DNA from: Verrucomicrobiota bacterium
GTDB taxonomy: Bacteria > Verrucomicrobiota > Verrucomicrobiia > Verrucomicrobiales > Verrucomicrobiaceae
DNA: 26,185 nt
Reading direction: 5' to 3'
Assembly (NCBI GenBank): GCA_009885275.1
Contig: VFKY01000143.1
Coordinates: 1-26,185 of the forward strand
The number at the start of each line of letters is the position of its first letter. Within the stretch, counting starts at the first letter, position 1. The translations under genes and the position numbers were made by a program. This document shows positions 8,566-15,846 of the stretch, piece by piece. The notes under the pieces are model-generated. The model did not search any database, was not told the DNA's origin, and saw only the letters and a program-made list of their open reading frames with translations.

Positions 8566-8847
8566 ATGGGACGCTCACTAAAAAAAGGACCATTCGTCAA
8601 CCAGAAACTCCTCTGGAAGATTGACCAAATCAACGAAAGCGGCGGTATCAAGCGCCCGATCAAAACATGGGCTCGCGCATCCATGATCACCCCCGATTTC
8701 GTTGGACACACCTTTCTCGTTCACAACGGTAAAGACTTCATTAGTGTGTACGTGACGGAAAATATGGTTGGTCACCGCTTGGGTGAGTTTTCTCCTACTC
8801 GAGTATTTAAAGGACATGGCGCAACAACGGCCAAAGTTACGAAATAG
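8566..8847 (+). CDS. rpsS: 30S ribosomal protein uS19
   Basis: uS19 is in the 30S head near the A-site tRNA and makes intersubunit bridges. The 93 residues cover the whole family: [11 protein letters not shown] at the start, then [40 protein letters not shown] and the basic end. No Shine-Dalgarno box is seen. The next gene in nearly all bacteria is rplV; here a gene for a secreted protein intervenes. Confidence 0.98.
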   Translation: MGRSLKKGPFVNQKLLWKIDQINESGGIKRPIKTWARASMITPDFVGHTFLVHNGKDFISVYVTENMVGHRLGEFSPTRVFKGHGATTAKVTK

Positions 8848-8882
8848 TCAGTTAAGTTAATAATCTACAGCTCAATTCTTCT

Positions 8883-9674
8883 TTGAAAATAACGCTCCAT
8901 AAACTCAGTCAAACATTCACGCCACTATTCTTGGCGGGGATGTTCTACGGCCAAGTTTTAGGGCAGACAAATGATGCGATTGAACTGAAGGAAGCGCGAA
9001 CTGCGTTGCAGTTTTCGGCTTCCCGTATTGGTGATCTAGAGTCTCGACTGGGGAAGGCTAAAGAACAGGTTAATTCTCTTGCGGACAGTCTCGCTGTTGC
9101 TAACGCAGACATGCGTCAGAATCGCGAAGCCTACGAAAAACTACGCATACAACTTGAAGGACTTGGACTAGCGGCGTTGGATGCGTCCAATGCTGAACTA
9201 CAACAGCGATTGCTCAATGCTTTGAGTGATCTAAGAATTCTAAATCAACAAAAACAAGCACTCGCGGCAGCATTGGTTAGCCTATCAGAGTCCAGCATGG
9301 TTCTTGCCAAGCAGTCTAGTGACATCATAGATATCAATTTTAAGAAAGAATTGGATCAAAGTTTTGAGCTTGCTGACAAGGCGCTCACAGATATGAAGAT
9401 CGAGAGTGTCGCAGTTAATGATGCGGACTTACAATCAGCCAAAATTGTAAGCATCAAGAGTGATCTAAACATTGCAATTTTGAATGTTGGTTCAAAACAC
9501 GGGGTGCATCCTGGAATGCCATTTTCAATTTTCCGCCAAGATAAACCCATAGCCCACGCTCTTGTTGTGGATGTCCGCAACGGCATCTGTGGCGTGGTCG
9601 TCCAAAATCTCATCAACAATGATGAGCCGGTAAAAGTGGGTGATACAGGCAAAGTGGAAGCAATGAAAGGTTAA
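8883..9674 (+). CDS. Secreted coiled-coil protein inserted in the S10 cluster, unknown function
   Basis: I do not recognise this 263-residue protein. Residues 1-28 look like a Sec signal peptide (MK, hydrophobic core LFLAGMFYGQVLG, possible cleavage near GQ-TN). Residues 31-175 are strongly helical with heptad-like spacing, a likely coiled coil. Residues 185-258 form a predicted beta domain (LNIAILNVGSKHGVHPGMPFSIF, then VKVGDTGKV) resembling SH3-like modules such as the FlgT C-terminal domain; this resemblance is by eye. No cysteine lipobox is present. The start is the TTG at 8883, the only usable codon after the in-frame stop at 8853; the first ATG (8940) would remove most of the signal peptide. 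It lies 35 bp after rpsS and 13 bp before rplV, same strand, without visible promoter or terminator, so it is probably co-transcribed with ribosomal genes. Confidence 0.82.
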   Translation: MKITLHKLSQTFTPLFLAGMFYGQVLGQTNDAIELKEARTALQFSASRIGDLESRLGKAKEQVNSLADSLAVANADMRQNREAYEKLRIQLEGLGLAALDASNAELQQRLLNALSDLRILNQQKQALAAALVSLSESSMVLAKQSSDIIDINFKKELDQSFELADKALTDMKIESVAVNDADLQSAKIVSIKSDLNIAILNVGSKHGVHPGMPFSIFRQDKPIAHALVVDVRNGICGVVVQNLINNDEPVKVGDTGKVEAMKG

Positions 9675-9687
9675 TCAAAGAAACGTC

Positions 9688-10092
9688 ATGGAAGTTAAAG
9701 CCATCCTCAAATACGTGAGAATATCCGACCAAAAGGCTCGGGAAATAGCCCGTGCCATCCAAGGGATGCCGGTTTCACAAGCACTTAGCGTGCTAGATTT
9801 CACTCCTAAAAAAGCTGCAGCTCTTTTCGGTAAAACGCTCCGTTCCGCGGTTGCTAATGCTGAGAATAATCATGAGATGGACGCTGATGATCTTTTCATC
9901 AAGAGTGCCACAGCAACTAAGGGTCCGGTATTGGGGCGCATAATGCCGCGTGCTCGTGGTTCAGCTGGCGCCATCAAAAAACGCATGAGCCATCTTACTC
10001 TTGTACTCGCAAAGAAAGAGGCCGATGAAACTCCAAAAGCAGATAAAAAATCTAAAGAGGTAAAAAAACCAAAGTCTGCTGTGACGGCTTAG
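9688..10092 (+). CDS. rplV: 50S ribosomal protein uL22 with charged C-terminal tail
   Basis: uL22 lines the peptide tunnel opposite uL4. The 134-residue protein has a normal core to about residue 110 (AILKYVRISDQKAREIARAIQG, KTLRSAVANAENNH, and RIMPRARGSAGAIKKRMSHLTLVL on the tunnel hairpin). About 25 residues of Lys/Glu/Ala/Pro low-complexity sequence follow (KKEADETPKADKKSKEVKKP). The ATG follows the inserted secreted-protein gene by 13 bp and lacks a Shine-Dalgarno box, so coupling to that gene is possible. Confidence 0.97.
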   Translation: MEVKAILKYVRISDQKAREIARAIQGMPVSQALSVLDFTPKKAAALFGKTLRSAVANAENNHEMDADDLFIKSATATKGPVLGRIMPRARGSAGAIKKRMSHLTLVLAKKEADETPKADKKSKEVKKPKSAVTA

Positions 10093-10130
10093 TATCTAGC
10101 TCGACATAATCCAATTAAATTTACAAAATT

Positions 10131-10907
10131 ATGGGTCAAAAAGTAAATCCAATCGGCTTCAGGCTTGCAGTCAATAAGGACTGGCGTTCCAAGTGGTATG
10201 CATCAGAGCAGGACTTCGCTGACTTTCTTCACGCCGATTTGAAAATTCGCGCCTACCTCAAAGGCAAGCTTTCATCAGCAGCACTTTCAAAGATCGTAAT
10301 CGAGCGCGCCTGGAACTTGGTTCGCATTACGCTACACACAGCTCGCCCTGGTCTTGTTATTGGTCGTAAAGGCCAAGAAATTGAGCTAATGAGCGGTGAG
10401 ATTTCCAACATGTGTGGAGGCAAACAGGTTAAGATTGACATCATGGAAATTCGCCAACCTGAGCTCGACGCTCAGCTTGTTGCAGAATCTGTGGCCACTC
10501 AATTGGAGCGTCGTATTTCGTTCCGTCGCGCAATGAAGCGTGCAGTGCAGACGGCAATGGACATGGGTGCTGACGGGATTCGTATCCGTTGCGCTGGTCG
10601 CCTTGGTGGTGCTGACATCGCCCGCGCTGAGTTCTATCGCCAAGGTAAAGTTCCCCTTCAAACTTTGCGCAGTAATATTGATTACGGATTTGCCGAAGCT
10701 CGCACCGTGTACGGTATCATTGGCATCAAATGCTGGTTGAATAGAAAGCCAGAAGTGGAAGGCGCGCCACAACCTGAACGCCGCAATGATCGCGAGCGCC
10801 GTGGAGGTGCCGGTGGCCGAGACGGAGATCGTCGTCCGCCACGTCAGGGAGTTGGAGATCGTCAACCTAGAGGTGACCGCAGTGCTCCAGCAGTTGAGCA
10901 GGCCTAA
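10131..10907 (+). CDS. rpsC: 30S ribosomal protein uS3 with Arg/Gly-rich tail
   Basis: uS3 forms part of the mRNA entry channel and contributes to mRNA helicase activity. The 258 residues start MGQKVNPIGFRL, carry a type II KH domain with the GRKG loop (78-81, in PGLVIGRKGQEIE) and the C-terminal signature GRLGGADIARAEFYRQGKVPL. From about residue 209 a roughly 50-residue disordered tail rich in Arg, Gly, Pro and Asp follows (RNDRERRGGAGGRDGDRRPP), longer than the ends of most bacterial uS3. No Shine-Dalgarno box; the leader is A/T-rich. Confidence 0.98.
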   Translation: MGQKVNPIGFRLAVNKDWRSKWYASEQDFADFLHADLKIRAYLKGKLSSAALSKIVIERAWNLVRITLHTARPGLVIGRKGQEIELMSGEISNMCGGKQVKIDIMEIRQPELDAQLVAESVATQLERRISFRRAMKRAVQTAMDMGADGIRIRCAGRLGGADIARAEFYRQGKVPLQTLRSNIDYGFAEARTVYGIIGIKCWLNRKPEVEGAPQPERRNDRERRGGAGGRDGDRRPPRQGVGDRQPRGDRSAPAVEQA

Positions 10908-10951
10908 ACAATTTAATATTAAGACTAGCAACCATTCGGAGGATTTGAGAT

Positions 10952-11371
10952 ATGGCAATGTTGCCCAGCAGAGTTAAGCATCGTAAAACCCATCGCGGTA
11001 GCCGTAAAGGCAACGCGACCACTGGTAATAAAGTAAGCTTCGGCGAGTACGGCTTACAGACACTAGAGCGTGGATGGATCAAGAATACGCAGATTGAAGC
11101 GTGTCGCGTAGCTATTACGCGTCATCTTAAACGCAAAGGATCAGTGTTTATTCGCATTTTCCCTCACAAGCCAGTGACTGCTCGTCCGCCAGAAACTCGA
11201 ATGGGTAAAGGTAAGGGTGCACCTGAGTTTTGGGTTGCTGTGGTTTATCCTGGCACAATGCTGTTTGAGGTATCCGGTGTTAGCGAAGCGCTTGCAAAAG
11301 ACGCGTGTCGTTTAGCATCCAATAAGTTGGGGCTTCGGACGCGTTTTGTCACGCGTCAAGCCATGCATTAA
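10952..11371 (+). CDS. rplP: 50S ribosomal protein uL16
   Basis: uL16 is a late-assembling protein that contacts A- and P-site tRNAs. The 139 residues are standard: [14 protein letters not shown], then [30 protein letters not shown] and [16 protein letters not shown], which includes the arginine hydroxylated by YcfD in E. coli. A good GGAGG box lies about 9 bases before the ATG at 10952; a second ATG two codons later is less well placed. Confidence 0.98.
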   Translation: MAMLPSRVKHRKTHRGSRKGNATTGNKVSFGEYGLQTLERGWIKNTQIEACRVAITRHLKRKGSVFIRIFPHKPVTARPPETRMGKGKGAPEFWVAVVYPGTMLFEVSGVSEALAKDACRLASNKLGLRTRFVTRQAMH

Positions 11372-11403
11372 TTGATTGAGAAAAAGAAAACGCAGCAAGC
11401 GAT

Positions 11404-11727
11404 ATGAAGATCAAAGAACTTCGCGAATTAACGATAGACGAAATTGGTGGGAAGCGCCGTGAATTGAAGCACGACATGCTCACCATGAGAGTGCAACAAG
11501 CCAGTGGTCAGTTGGAAAACCCCAACCGGATCAAACACTCGCGTCGTGATATCGCGAGAATGGAAACCATTATTTCTGAGCGCCGCCTAAATTTGGTAGT
11601 AAGCAAAAGCAATGGCGAGGCTAAAAAACCCAAAGTCAAAGCAGCCGCATCTGAAGCGACTCCCAAGACTGTAAAAAAATCAGCTAAGAAGGCTGCAAAA
11701 AAATCAGCCAAAAAGACTTCGGTCTAA
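11404..11727 (+). CDS. rpmC: 50S ribosomal protein uL29 with lysine/alanine-rich extension
   Basis: uL29 is a small helical protein beside the tunnel exit. The family is usually 60-70 residues; this one has 107. Residues 1-70 are the normal domain (MKIKELRELTIDEIGGKRREL and an ERRLNLVV end). The remaining ~37 residues are almost only Lys, Ala, Ser, Thr and Pro, with repeated SAKKAAKKSAKK units like the tails of histone H1-type proteins. The frame continues without a break to the TAA, so this is not a frameshift artefact of the core. Only a weak upstream purine stretch could act in initiation. Confidence 0.95.
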   Translation: MKIKELRELTIDEIGGKRRELKHDMLTMRVQQASGQLENPNRIKHSRRDIARMETIISERRLNLVVSKSNGEAKKPKVKAAASEATPKTVKKSAKKAAKKSAKKTSV

Positions 11728-11761
11728 GCTGCTTAGAAACGATTTAACGAGAACCTGAACG

Positions 11762-12043
11762 ATGACTGAAGTGCAAACACCCGAAACCACAGTGACACGC
11801 GTAACCGTGCGCAAGACCCGAGTTGGCGAAGTAGTGTCCGATAAGATGAACAAGACTATTGTGGTCGAAGTGGAGCGTCGAGTTCCGCATCCTAAGTTCA
11901 AGAAGATTGTACGTATGACATCGAAGTTTTACGCCCATGATGAAGATGGGAAAGCAAAAATTGGTGACAAAGTTAGAATCGAAGAAACACGTCCGATGAG
12001 CAAGCTCAAGCGCTGGAAGCTTGTGGAAATATTGGCTCATTAA
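11762..12043 (+). CDS. rpsQ: 30S ribosomal protein uS17
   Basis: uS17 is a primary 16S rRNA binder with an OB fold. The 93 residues include [41 protein letters not shown] and the [24 protein letters not shown] end that defines the family. About 15 N-terminal residues rich in Thr/Val/Glu precede the OB fold, a modest extension. It lies in the standard rpmC-rpsQ-rplN order. Confidence 0.97.
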   Translation: MTEVQTPETTVTRVTVRKTRVGEVVSDKMNKTIVVEVERRVPHPKFKKIVRMTSKFYAHDEDGKAKIGDKVRIEETRPMSKLKRWKLVEILAH

Positions 12044-12085
12044 ACTACTTTAGACGGAACTAAATTACGCAAGGAGATCAAGTTT

Positions 12086-12454
12086 ATGTTGCAAATGGAA
12101 TCTGAAATCGCGGTTGCCGACAATACTGGCGCTCGTATGGCTGAGATGATTGGCGTCATCGGTAAAAAGAATAAACGCACTGCTGGAGTGGGTGATATTA
12201 TTACTGCTCACGTTCGTCTTTCATCGCCCACGGCGGCAGTAAAAAAAGGTGAAGTAGTTCGCGCTGTTGTGGTACGCACCGCTGCCCCTATCCGTCGTAA
12301 CGACGGATCAATTCTTCGTTTCGACAAAAACGCGATTGTCATTATTGATAAGGACAACAATCCCCGTGGCAGTCGCATATTTGGACCAGTCGCCCGTGAA
12401 CTGCGTGACCGTAATTTCATGAAAATCGTTTCCCTCGCCCCTGAAGTGCTATGA
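12086..12454 (+). CDS. rplN: 50S ribosomal protein uL14
   Basis: uL14 lies at the subunit interface and is the target of the silencing factor RsfS. The 122 residues match the family in length throughout: [17 protein letters not shown], then [18 protein letters not shown] and [28 protein letters not shown]. An AAGGAG Shine-Dalgarno box lies 9 bases before the ATG. The last four bases overlap the rplX start (ATGA), so the pair is translationally coupled. Confidence 0.98.
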   Translation: MLQMESEIAVADNTGARMAEMIGVIGKKNKRTAGVGDIITAHVRLSSPTAAVKKGEVVRAVVVRTAAPIRRNDGSILRFDKNAIVIIDKDNNPRGSRIFGPVARELRDRNFMKIVSLAPEVL

Positions 12455-12693
12455 GTAAAATTAAGACACATGTTAATAAAGGCGACCGCGTAGAGGTCAT
12501 CACTGGAGCCCATAAAGGTGCTCAAGGTACAATTCTTCAAGTTTTACCCAAGAAGAACCAAGTTCTTATTGAAGGAGTACGCCTAATTAAAAAGACGATT
12601 CGCCCTACCCAAGAGCGTCCACAAGGTGGCATCATCGAAAAAGAAGGGCCTTTGCACATTTCTAACGTTAAACTAGTTGAAAAGGGCAAATAG
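12451..12693 (+). CDS. rplX: 50S ribosomal protein uL24
   Basis: uL24 is an assembly-initiating protein near the tunnel exit. At 80 residues it is at the short end for bacteria. The KOW motif is clear ([22 protein letters not shown]), followed by [25 protein letters not shown]. Its ATG overlaps the rplN stop as ATGA. A 77 bp gap, the longest within the spc-type part apart from the rplO-secY gap, separates it from rplE. Confidence 0.96.
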   Translation: MSKIKTHVNKGDRVEVITGAHKGAQGTILQVLPKKNQVLIEGVRLIKKTIRPTQERPQGGIIEKEGPLHISNVKLVEKGK

Positions 12694-12707
12694 CCAGTCA
12701 CATTGCC

Positions 12708-12746
12708 TACCCCATATTCGCGGTCACAAAGTGAGGCTGCGGGGTG
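12708..12746 (+). promoter_or_regulatory. Candidate structured mRNA element upstream of rplE (possible uS8 site)
   Basis: ACCCC (12709-12713) can pair with GGGGT (12741-12745), enclosing a TCAC-AAA-GTGA hairpin (12724-12734) and a GC/GC step with unpaired purines between. In E. coli, uS8 represses the spc operon by binding a structured site at the rplX-rplE junction, the same place. The pairing is seen; the uS8 role is inferred from position. Confidence 0.3.
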
Positions 12747-12770
12747 AGAAACCAAAAGGGTGTTATTATC

Positions 12771-13352
12771 ATGGAACCAGAATTGTTAACATTATACAAA
12801 GAGAAGTTAGTCGTGAGCCTCAAAGCTCAACTTGGGTTGGATAATATCCATCAAGTGCCACGTCTTGAGAAGATAGCTATCAACTGTTCAGTTGGTAAGG
12901 AGTCAGATCGCAAGCAGGCTGTGGAAGATGCGGTTAAGGAAATCAGTTTGATTACCGGCCAGAAGCCGATCATCACCTACAGCAAGAAGGCGATCGCTAA
13001 TTTCAAACTTCGTGAAAATGAAGCGATTGGCGTGAAGGTGACTTTGAGAGGGCGTAAGATGTATGATTTTCTTATGCGCTTAGTAAAAACAGCCATCCCT
13101 CGTATTCGTGACTTTCGTGGTATTACTCCACGTGCATTCGATGGTCGTGGCAATTACACGCTTGGTATTGCTGAGCAATCAATTTTCCCTGAAATCGAAT
13201 TAGATAAAATAAAGCGCTCCCTTGGTTATGATGTCACGTTTGTGACCAGCACCAATGTTGATGATCATGCCCGTGAATTGCTTCGTGCCTTGGGCATGCC
13301 ATTCCGAGCCAAAACAAGTAGCCCGAACGCCGCAGAAAAAGTGGCAGTCTAA
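12771..13352 (+). CDS. rplE: 50S ribosomal protein uL5
   Basis: uL5 binds 5S rRNA in the central protuberance. From the ATG at 12771 the protein has 193 residues and begins MEPELLTLYKEKLVVSLKAQ, matching the start of other uL5 proteins. A GTG at 12744 would add nine residues without homology and is part of the candidate hairpin, so I reject it. An AAAAGGG stretch ends about 10 bases before the ATG. Signatures are VPRLEKIAINCSVG, GQKPIITYSKKAIANFKLRE, TAIPRIRDFRG and NYTLGIAEQSIFPEIELD. The next gene is rpsH after 30 bp; rpsN, which usually lies between them, is missing. Confidence 0.96.
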   Translation: MEPELLTLYKEKLVVSLKAQLGLDNIHQVPRLEKIAINCSVGKESDRKQAVEDAVKEISLITGQKPIITYSKKAIANFKLRENEAIGVKVTLRGRKMYDFLMRLVKTAIPRIRDFRGITPRAFDGRGNYTLGIAEQSIFPEIELDKIKRSLGYDVTFVTSTNVDDHARELLRALGMPFRAKTSSPNAAEKVAV

Positions 13353-13382
13353 GCACAGAATCAATAAAGCCGAGGTATTAAG

Positions 13383-13781
13383 ATGAGTGTTCTCACCGAT
13401 CCAATTTCAGATTTTCTCACCCGCATTAAAAACGCGAGCCGTGCTGCCAAAGATGAGCTAAGCGCGCCCCATTCGAAAATGAAGGTAGAGCTTGCTCGTA
13501 TTCTTCAAGAAGAGGGCTATATTTGGTCATACGAGGTTTTGCCTAATGATGGCAAACCACAGATCAAGGTTAAGCTCAAGTATCAGGGTAAAACCCCGGT
13601 AATTACTGATCTAAAGAGAGTTAGCAAACCTGGGCTTCGCCGTTATGTGGCGGTTGATGAAGTTCCTCGCGTGCTTGGAGGTCTTGGTATTTCCATTCTA
13701 TCCACGTCCAAGGGTGTGATGACTGGCGCAAAAGCGCGTAGAGCCAAAGTCGGCGGCGAATTGCTGGCTCAAATCTGGTAA
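13383..13781 (+). CDS. rpsH: 30S ribosomal protein uS8
   Basis: uS8 binds the central domain of 16S rRNA and in E. coli autoregulates the spc operon. The 132 residues contain DPISDFLTRIKNASRA at the start, SAPHSKMKVELARILQEEGYI, RVSKPGLRRYV and the C-terminal GLGISILSTSKGVMTGAKARRAKVGGELLAQIW that holds the rRNA-binding STSKG. A GAGGT box is 6 bases before the ATG. Confidence 0.98.
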   Translation: MSVLTDPISDFLTRIKNASRAAKDELSAPHSKMKVELARILQEEGYIWSYEVLPNDGKPQIKVKLKYQGKTPVITDLKRVSKPGLRRYVAVDEVPRVLGGLGISILSTSKGVMTGAKARRAKVGGELLAQIW

Positions 13782-13797
13782 CCAAAGAAATAGAATC

Positions 13798-14337
13798 ATG
13801 TCACGCGTAGGTAAACAACCCATTTCGCTTCCTGATAAGGTCAAACTTAACTTCGGTGCAGATCGTGCTGTCCAAGTAGAAGGCCCCAAGGGAAAATTAA
13901 GCTACTCGTTGCCCGAGGGGATTGCTCTTCACCAGGAGGGAAACACTGTTTCATTGACTCGCTTGTCTGAAGAGCGCCGTGTTAAGGCTCTTCATGGCAC
14001 TGCTCAACGGCTAATCACCAATATGGTGCTCGGTGTAAGCCAAGGCTTCAAAAAAGATTTGGAAATTCAGGGCGTTGGCTTTCGTGCTGCCGTCAAGGGA
14101 TCTCATCTTGATCTTAGCTTAGGGTATTCTCATCCCTTGCTTCACCCGATTCCTCAAGGGCTTAAAGTTACGGTGAATGAAAATACCAAGATCAGTGTTG
14201 AAGGCACTGATAAACAGCTTGTGGGTCAGTTCGCTTCTGACGTTCGTAGTTATTACCCGCCTGAGCCTTATAAGGGTAAGGGTGTGCGTTATGTGGGCGA
14301 ATATGTGCGCCGCAAAGAAGGCAAGAGCGTTAAGTAA
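13798..14337 (+). CDS. rplF: 50S ribosomal protein uL6
   Basis: uL6 is near the GTPase-associated centre and has two tandem alpha/beta domains. The 179 residues begin MSRVGKQPISLPDKV; the second domain carries EIQGVGFRAAVKG, LGYSHPLLHPIP and the signature YYPPEPYKGKGVRYVGEYVRRKEGKS. No Shine-Dalgarno box; it starts 16 bp after rpsH. Confidence 0.98.
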   Translation: MSRVGKQPISLPDKVKLNFGADRAVQVEGPKGKLSYSLPEGIALHQEGNTVSLTRLSEERRVKALHGTAQRLITNMVLGVSQGFKKDLEIQGVGFRAAVKGSHLDLSLGYSHPLLHPIPQGLKVTVNENTKISVEGTDKQLVGQFASDVRSYYPPEPYKGKGVRYVGEYVRRKEGKSVK

Positions 14338-14361
14338 ACATTTAGGCGGATATAGATCATC

Positions 14362-14718
14362 ATGGCTACCATTAAACGTAAAGAAATCAGGCGTCGTGTA
14401 CATACTAGGATTCGCAAGAGTCTTCGTGGTACGGCGGAACGCCCTCGTCTCGCGGTTCACTTTTCAAACAAAAAAGTTTACGCACAACTCATCAACGATG
14501 ACGAAGGAAAAACCATCGCATCAGCTTCGACAGCAGAAGCTTCACTGGCATCCAAGGCAGCAAATATCGCCACCGCCACCAAAGTTGGTGAAGCAATTGG
14601 TGACCGCGCCGTGAAAGCTAATATCACTAAAGTGGTTTTTGATCGTGGTGGCTTCTTCTATCACGGTAAAGTTAAGGCTCTCGCTGACGCTGCACGCGCC
14701 AAGGGACTTCAGTTCTAA
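14362..14718 (+). CDS. rplR: 50S ribosomal protein uL18
   Basis: uL18 binds 5S rRNA together with uL5. The 118 residues are the bacterial size. The basic N-terminus ([19 protein letters not shown]), then [21 protein letters not shown] and the end [26 protein letters not shown] are typical. A weak GGCGGA lies upstream of the ATG. Confidence 0.98.
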   Translation: MATIKRKEIRRRVHTRIRKSLRGTAERPRLAVHFSNKKVYAQLINDDEGKTIASASTAEASLASKAANIATATKVGEAIGDRAVKANITKVVFDRGGFFYHGKVKALADAARAKGLQF

Positions 14719-14729
14719 CTCAAGATTAT

Positions 14730-15269
14730 ATGGCAGCACCTTCCAATAATAGAAATTCCCGTGACAACTCGGCAGGCGCCGATGACAAAAGCGGCATGTC
14801 AGAAAAAGTAGTGTTCATCAATCGATGCGCCAAAGTTGTTAAAGGCGGACGCCGCTTTAGCTTCAGTGCATTGATTGTTGCTGGTGATCAGAAAGGCAAA
14901 GTGGGCTTTGGTTTCGGTAAAGCCAATGAAGTTTCTGATGCTATCAAAAAAGCGAGTGAAGCATCACGCAGAAACTTAATTACGGTTAGTATACTTAATA
15001 CCACCATTCCCCATGAGGTGATTGGTGAGCATGGTGGTGGGCGCGTCCTTCTCAAGCCTGCATCACCAGGAACTGGCATTATTGCTGGCGGCGGTGTTCG
15101 CGCCGTCTGCGAGGCTGCGGGTGTTAAGGATGTTTTGGCAAAATCACTTGGATCTAGCAATCATGCCAATGTTGTAAAAGCCACGCTTGCAGCACTCACT
15201 TCACTCCGCATGCCGGATGAAATCTTGAAAATGCGAGGCAAGAAAAGTGCTGAGAAGAAAGCGCTCTAA
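14730..15269 (+). CDS. rpsE: 30S ribosomal protein uS5
   Basis: uS5 shapes the mRNA entry channel and affects accuracy. In this 179-residue copy residues 1-22 are a polar, Asn/Ser/Asp-rich extension (an ATG at 14796, before SEKVVFINR, is a possible later start). The core has [56 protein letters not shown] and [18 protein letters not shown], where the usual Pro after Asn is His. It starts 11 bp after rplR with no Shine-Dalgarno box. rpmD, normally the next gene, is absent. Confidence 0.96.
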   Translation: MAAPSNNRNSRDNSAGADDKSGMSEKVVFINRCAKVVKGGRRFSFSALIVAGDQKGKVGFGFGKANEVSDAIKKASEASRRNLITVSILNTTIPHEVIGEHGGGRVLLKPASPGTGIIAGGGVRAVCEAAGVKDVLAKSLGSSNHANVVKATLAALTSLRMPDEILKMRGKKSAEKKAL

Positions 15270-15305
15270 TCACGATTCACTAAAACACTTTTATAAGAGA
15301 CAATC

Positions 15306-15755
15306 ATGAGACTCAATAACCTCCAACCTCGTCCAGGTTCCAAGCATCGTCGTAAGCGCGTTGGCTGCGGTGAAAGCTCTGGCCATGGCAAAACTTGCGG
15401 CAGAGGGAACAAGGGACAAAAGGCCCGTTCTGGTAGTGCCATACGTCCAGGTTTCGAAGGTGGTCAGATGCCCCTGCATCGCCGCTTACCGAAAAAGGGT
15501 TTCAATAACACACAGTTTCGTGATGTCTTTGAAACCGTTAACGTAAGTGAGTTGAATGACCGTTTTGAAGATGGAGCCACTGTTAATGAGCAGACTCTTC
15601 GTGAATCAGGACTGGTTAATCGCCCTTGCGATGCCATTAAAATTCTCGGCAATGGTGAGTTGACTCGCAAGCTTACCGTTCAGGTTGATAAGATTAGCGC
15701 CTCTGCCAAAGAAAAAATTGAAAAGGCTGGCGGCACCGTCACCCTCACGGCATAA
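15306..15755 (+). CDS. rplO: 50S ribosomal protein uL15
   Basis: uL15 is a late 50S assembly protein. The 149 residues begin MRLNNLQPRPGSKHRRKRVG and contain the glycine- and lysine-rich rRNA-penetrating stretch SSGHGKTCGRGNKGQKARSG, then GFEGGQMPLHRRLPKKGF. The C-terminal domain is ordinary. It follows rpsE by 36 bp, with no rpmD between, and is the last gene before an intrinsic terminator. Confidence 0.98.
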   Translation: MRLNNLQPRPGSKHRRKRVGCGESSGHGKTCGRGNKGQKARSGSAIRPGFEGGQMPLHRRLPKKGFNNTQFRDVFETVNVSELNDRFEDGATVNEQTLRESGLVNRPCDAIKILGNGELTRKLTVQVDKISASAKEKIEKAGGTVTLTA

Positions 15756-15795
15756 GGTGTGATATTGATTTTCACAGCCAACATGTTACAGCAAG

Positions 15796-15829
15796 CGACT
15801 CAGTATTAACCTGAGTCGTTTGTTATTTT
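15796..15829 (+). terminator. Intrinsic terminator between rplO and secY
   Basis: CGACTCAG (15796-15803) and CTGAGTCG (15811-15818) form a perfect 8-bp stem around a 7-base loop. It can extend by a G-U and two A-U pairs, and TTTGTTATTTT follows. It is well placed to end the ribosomal transcript 40 bases after rplO and only 17 bases before the secY ATG. The spc operon of most bacteria reads straight through here. Confidence 0.8.
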
Positions 15830-15846
15830 AAGTCACGACACACACC

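Noticed and set aside
10386..10958. 190-codon minus-strand frame opposite rpsC
   Set aside because: Antisense shadow of a strongly conserved gene; threonine-rich repetitive composition and no homology.
15756..15795. A sigma70-type promoter for secY
   Set aside because: TTGATT at 15765 has no -10 box at acceptable spacing, so I do not call a promoter.
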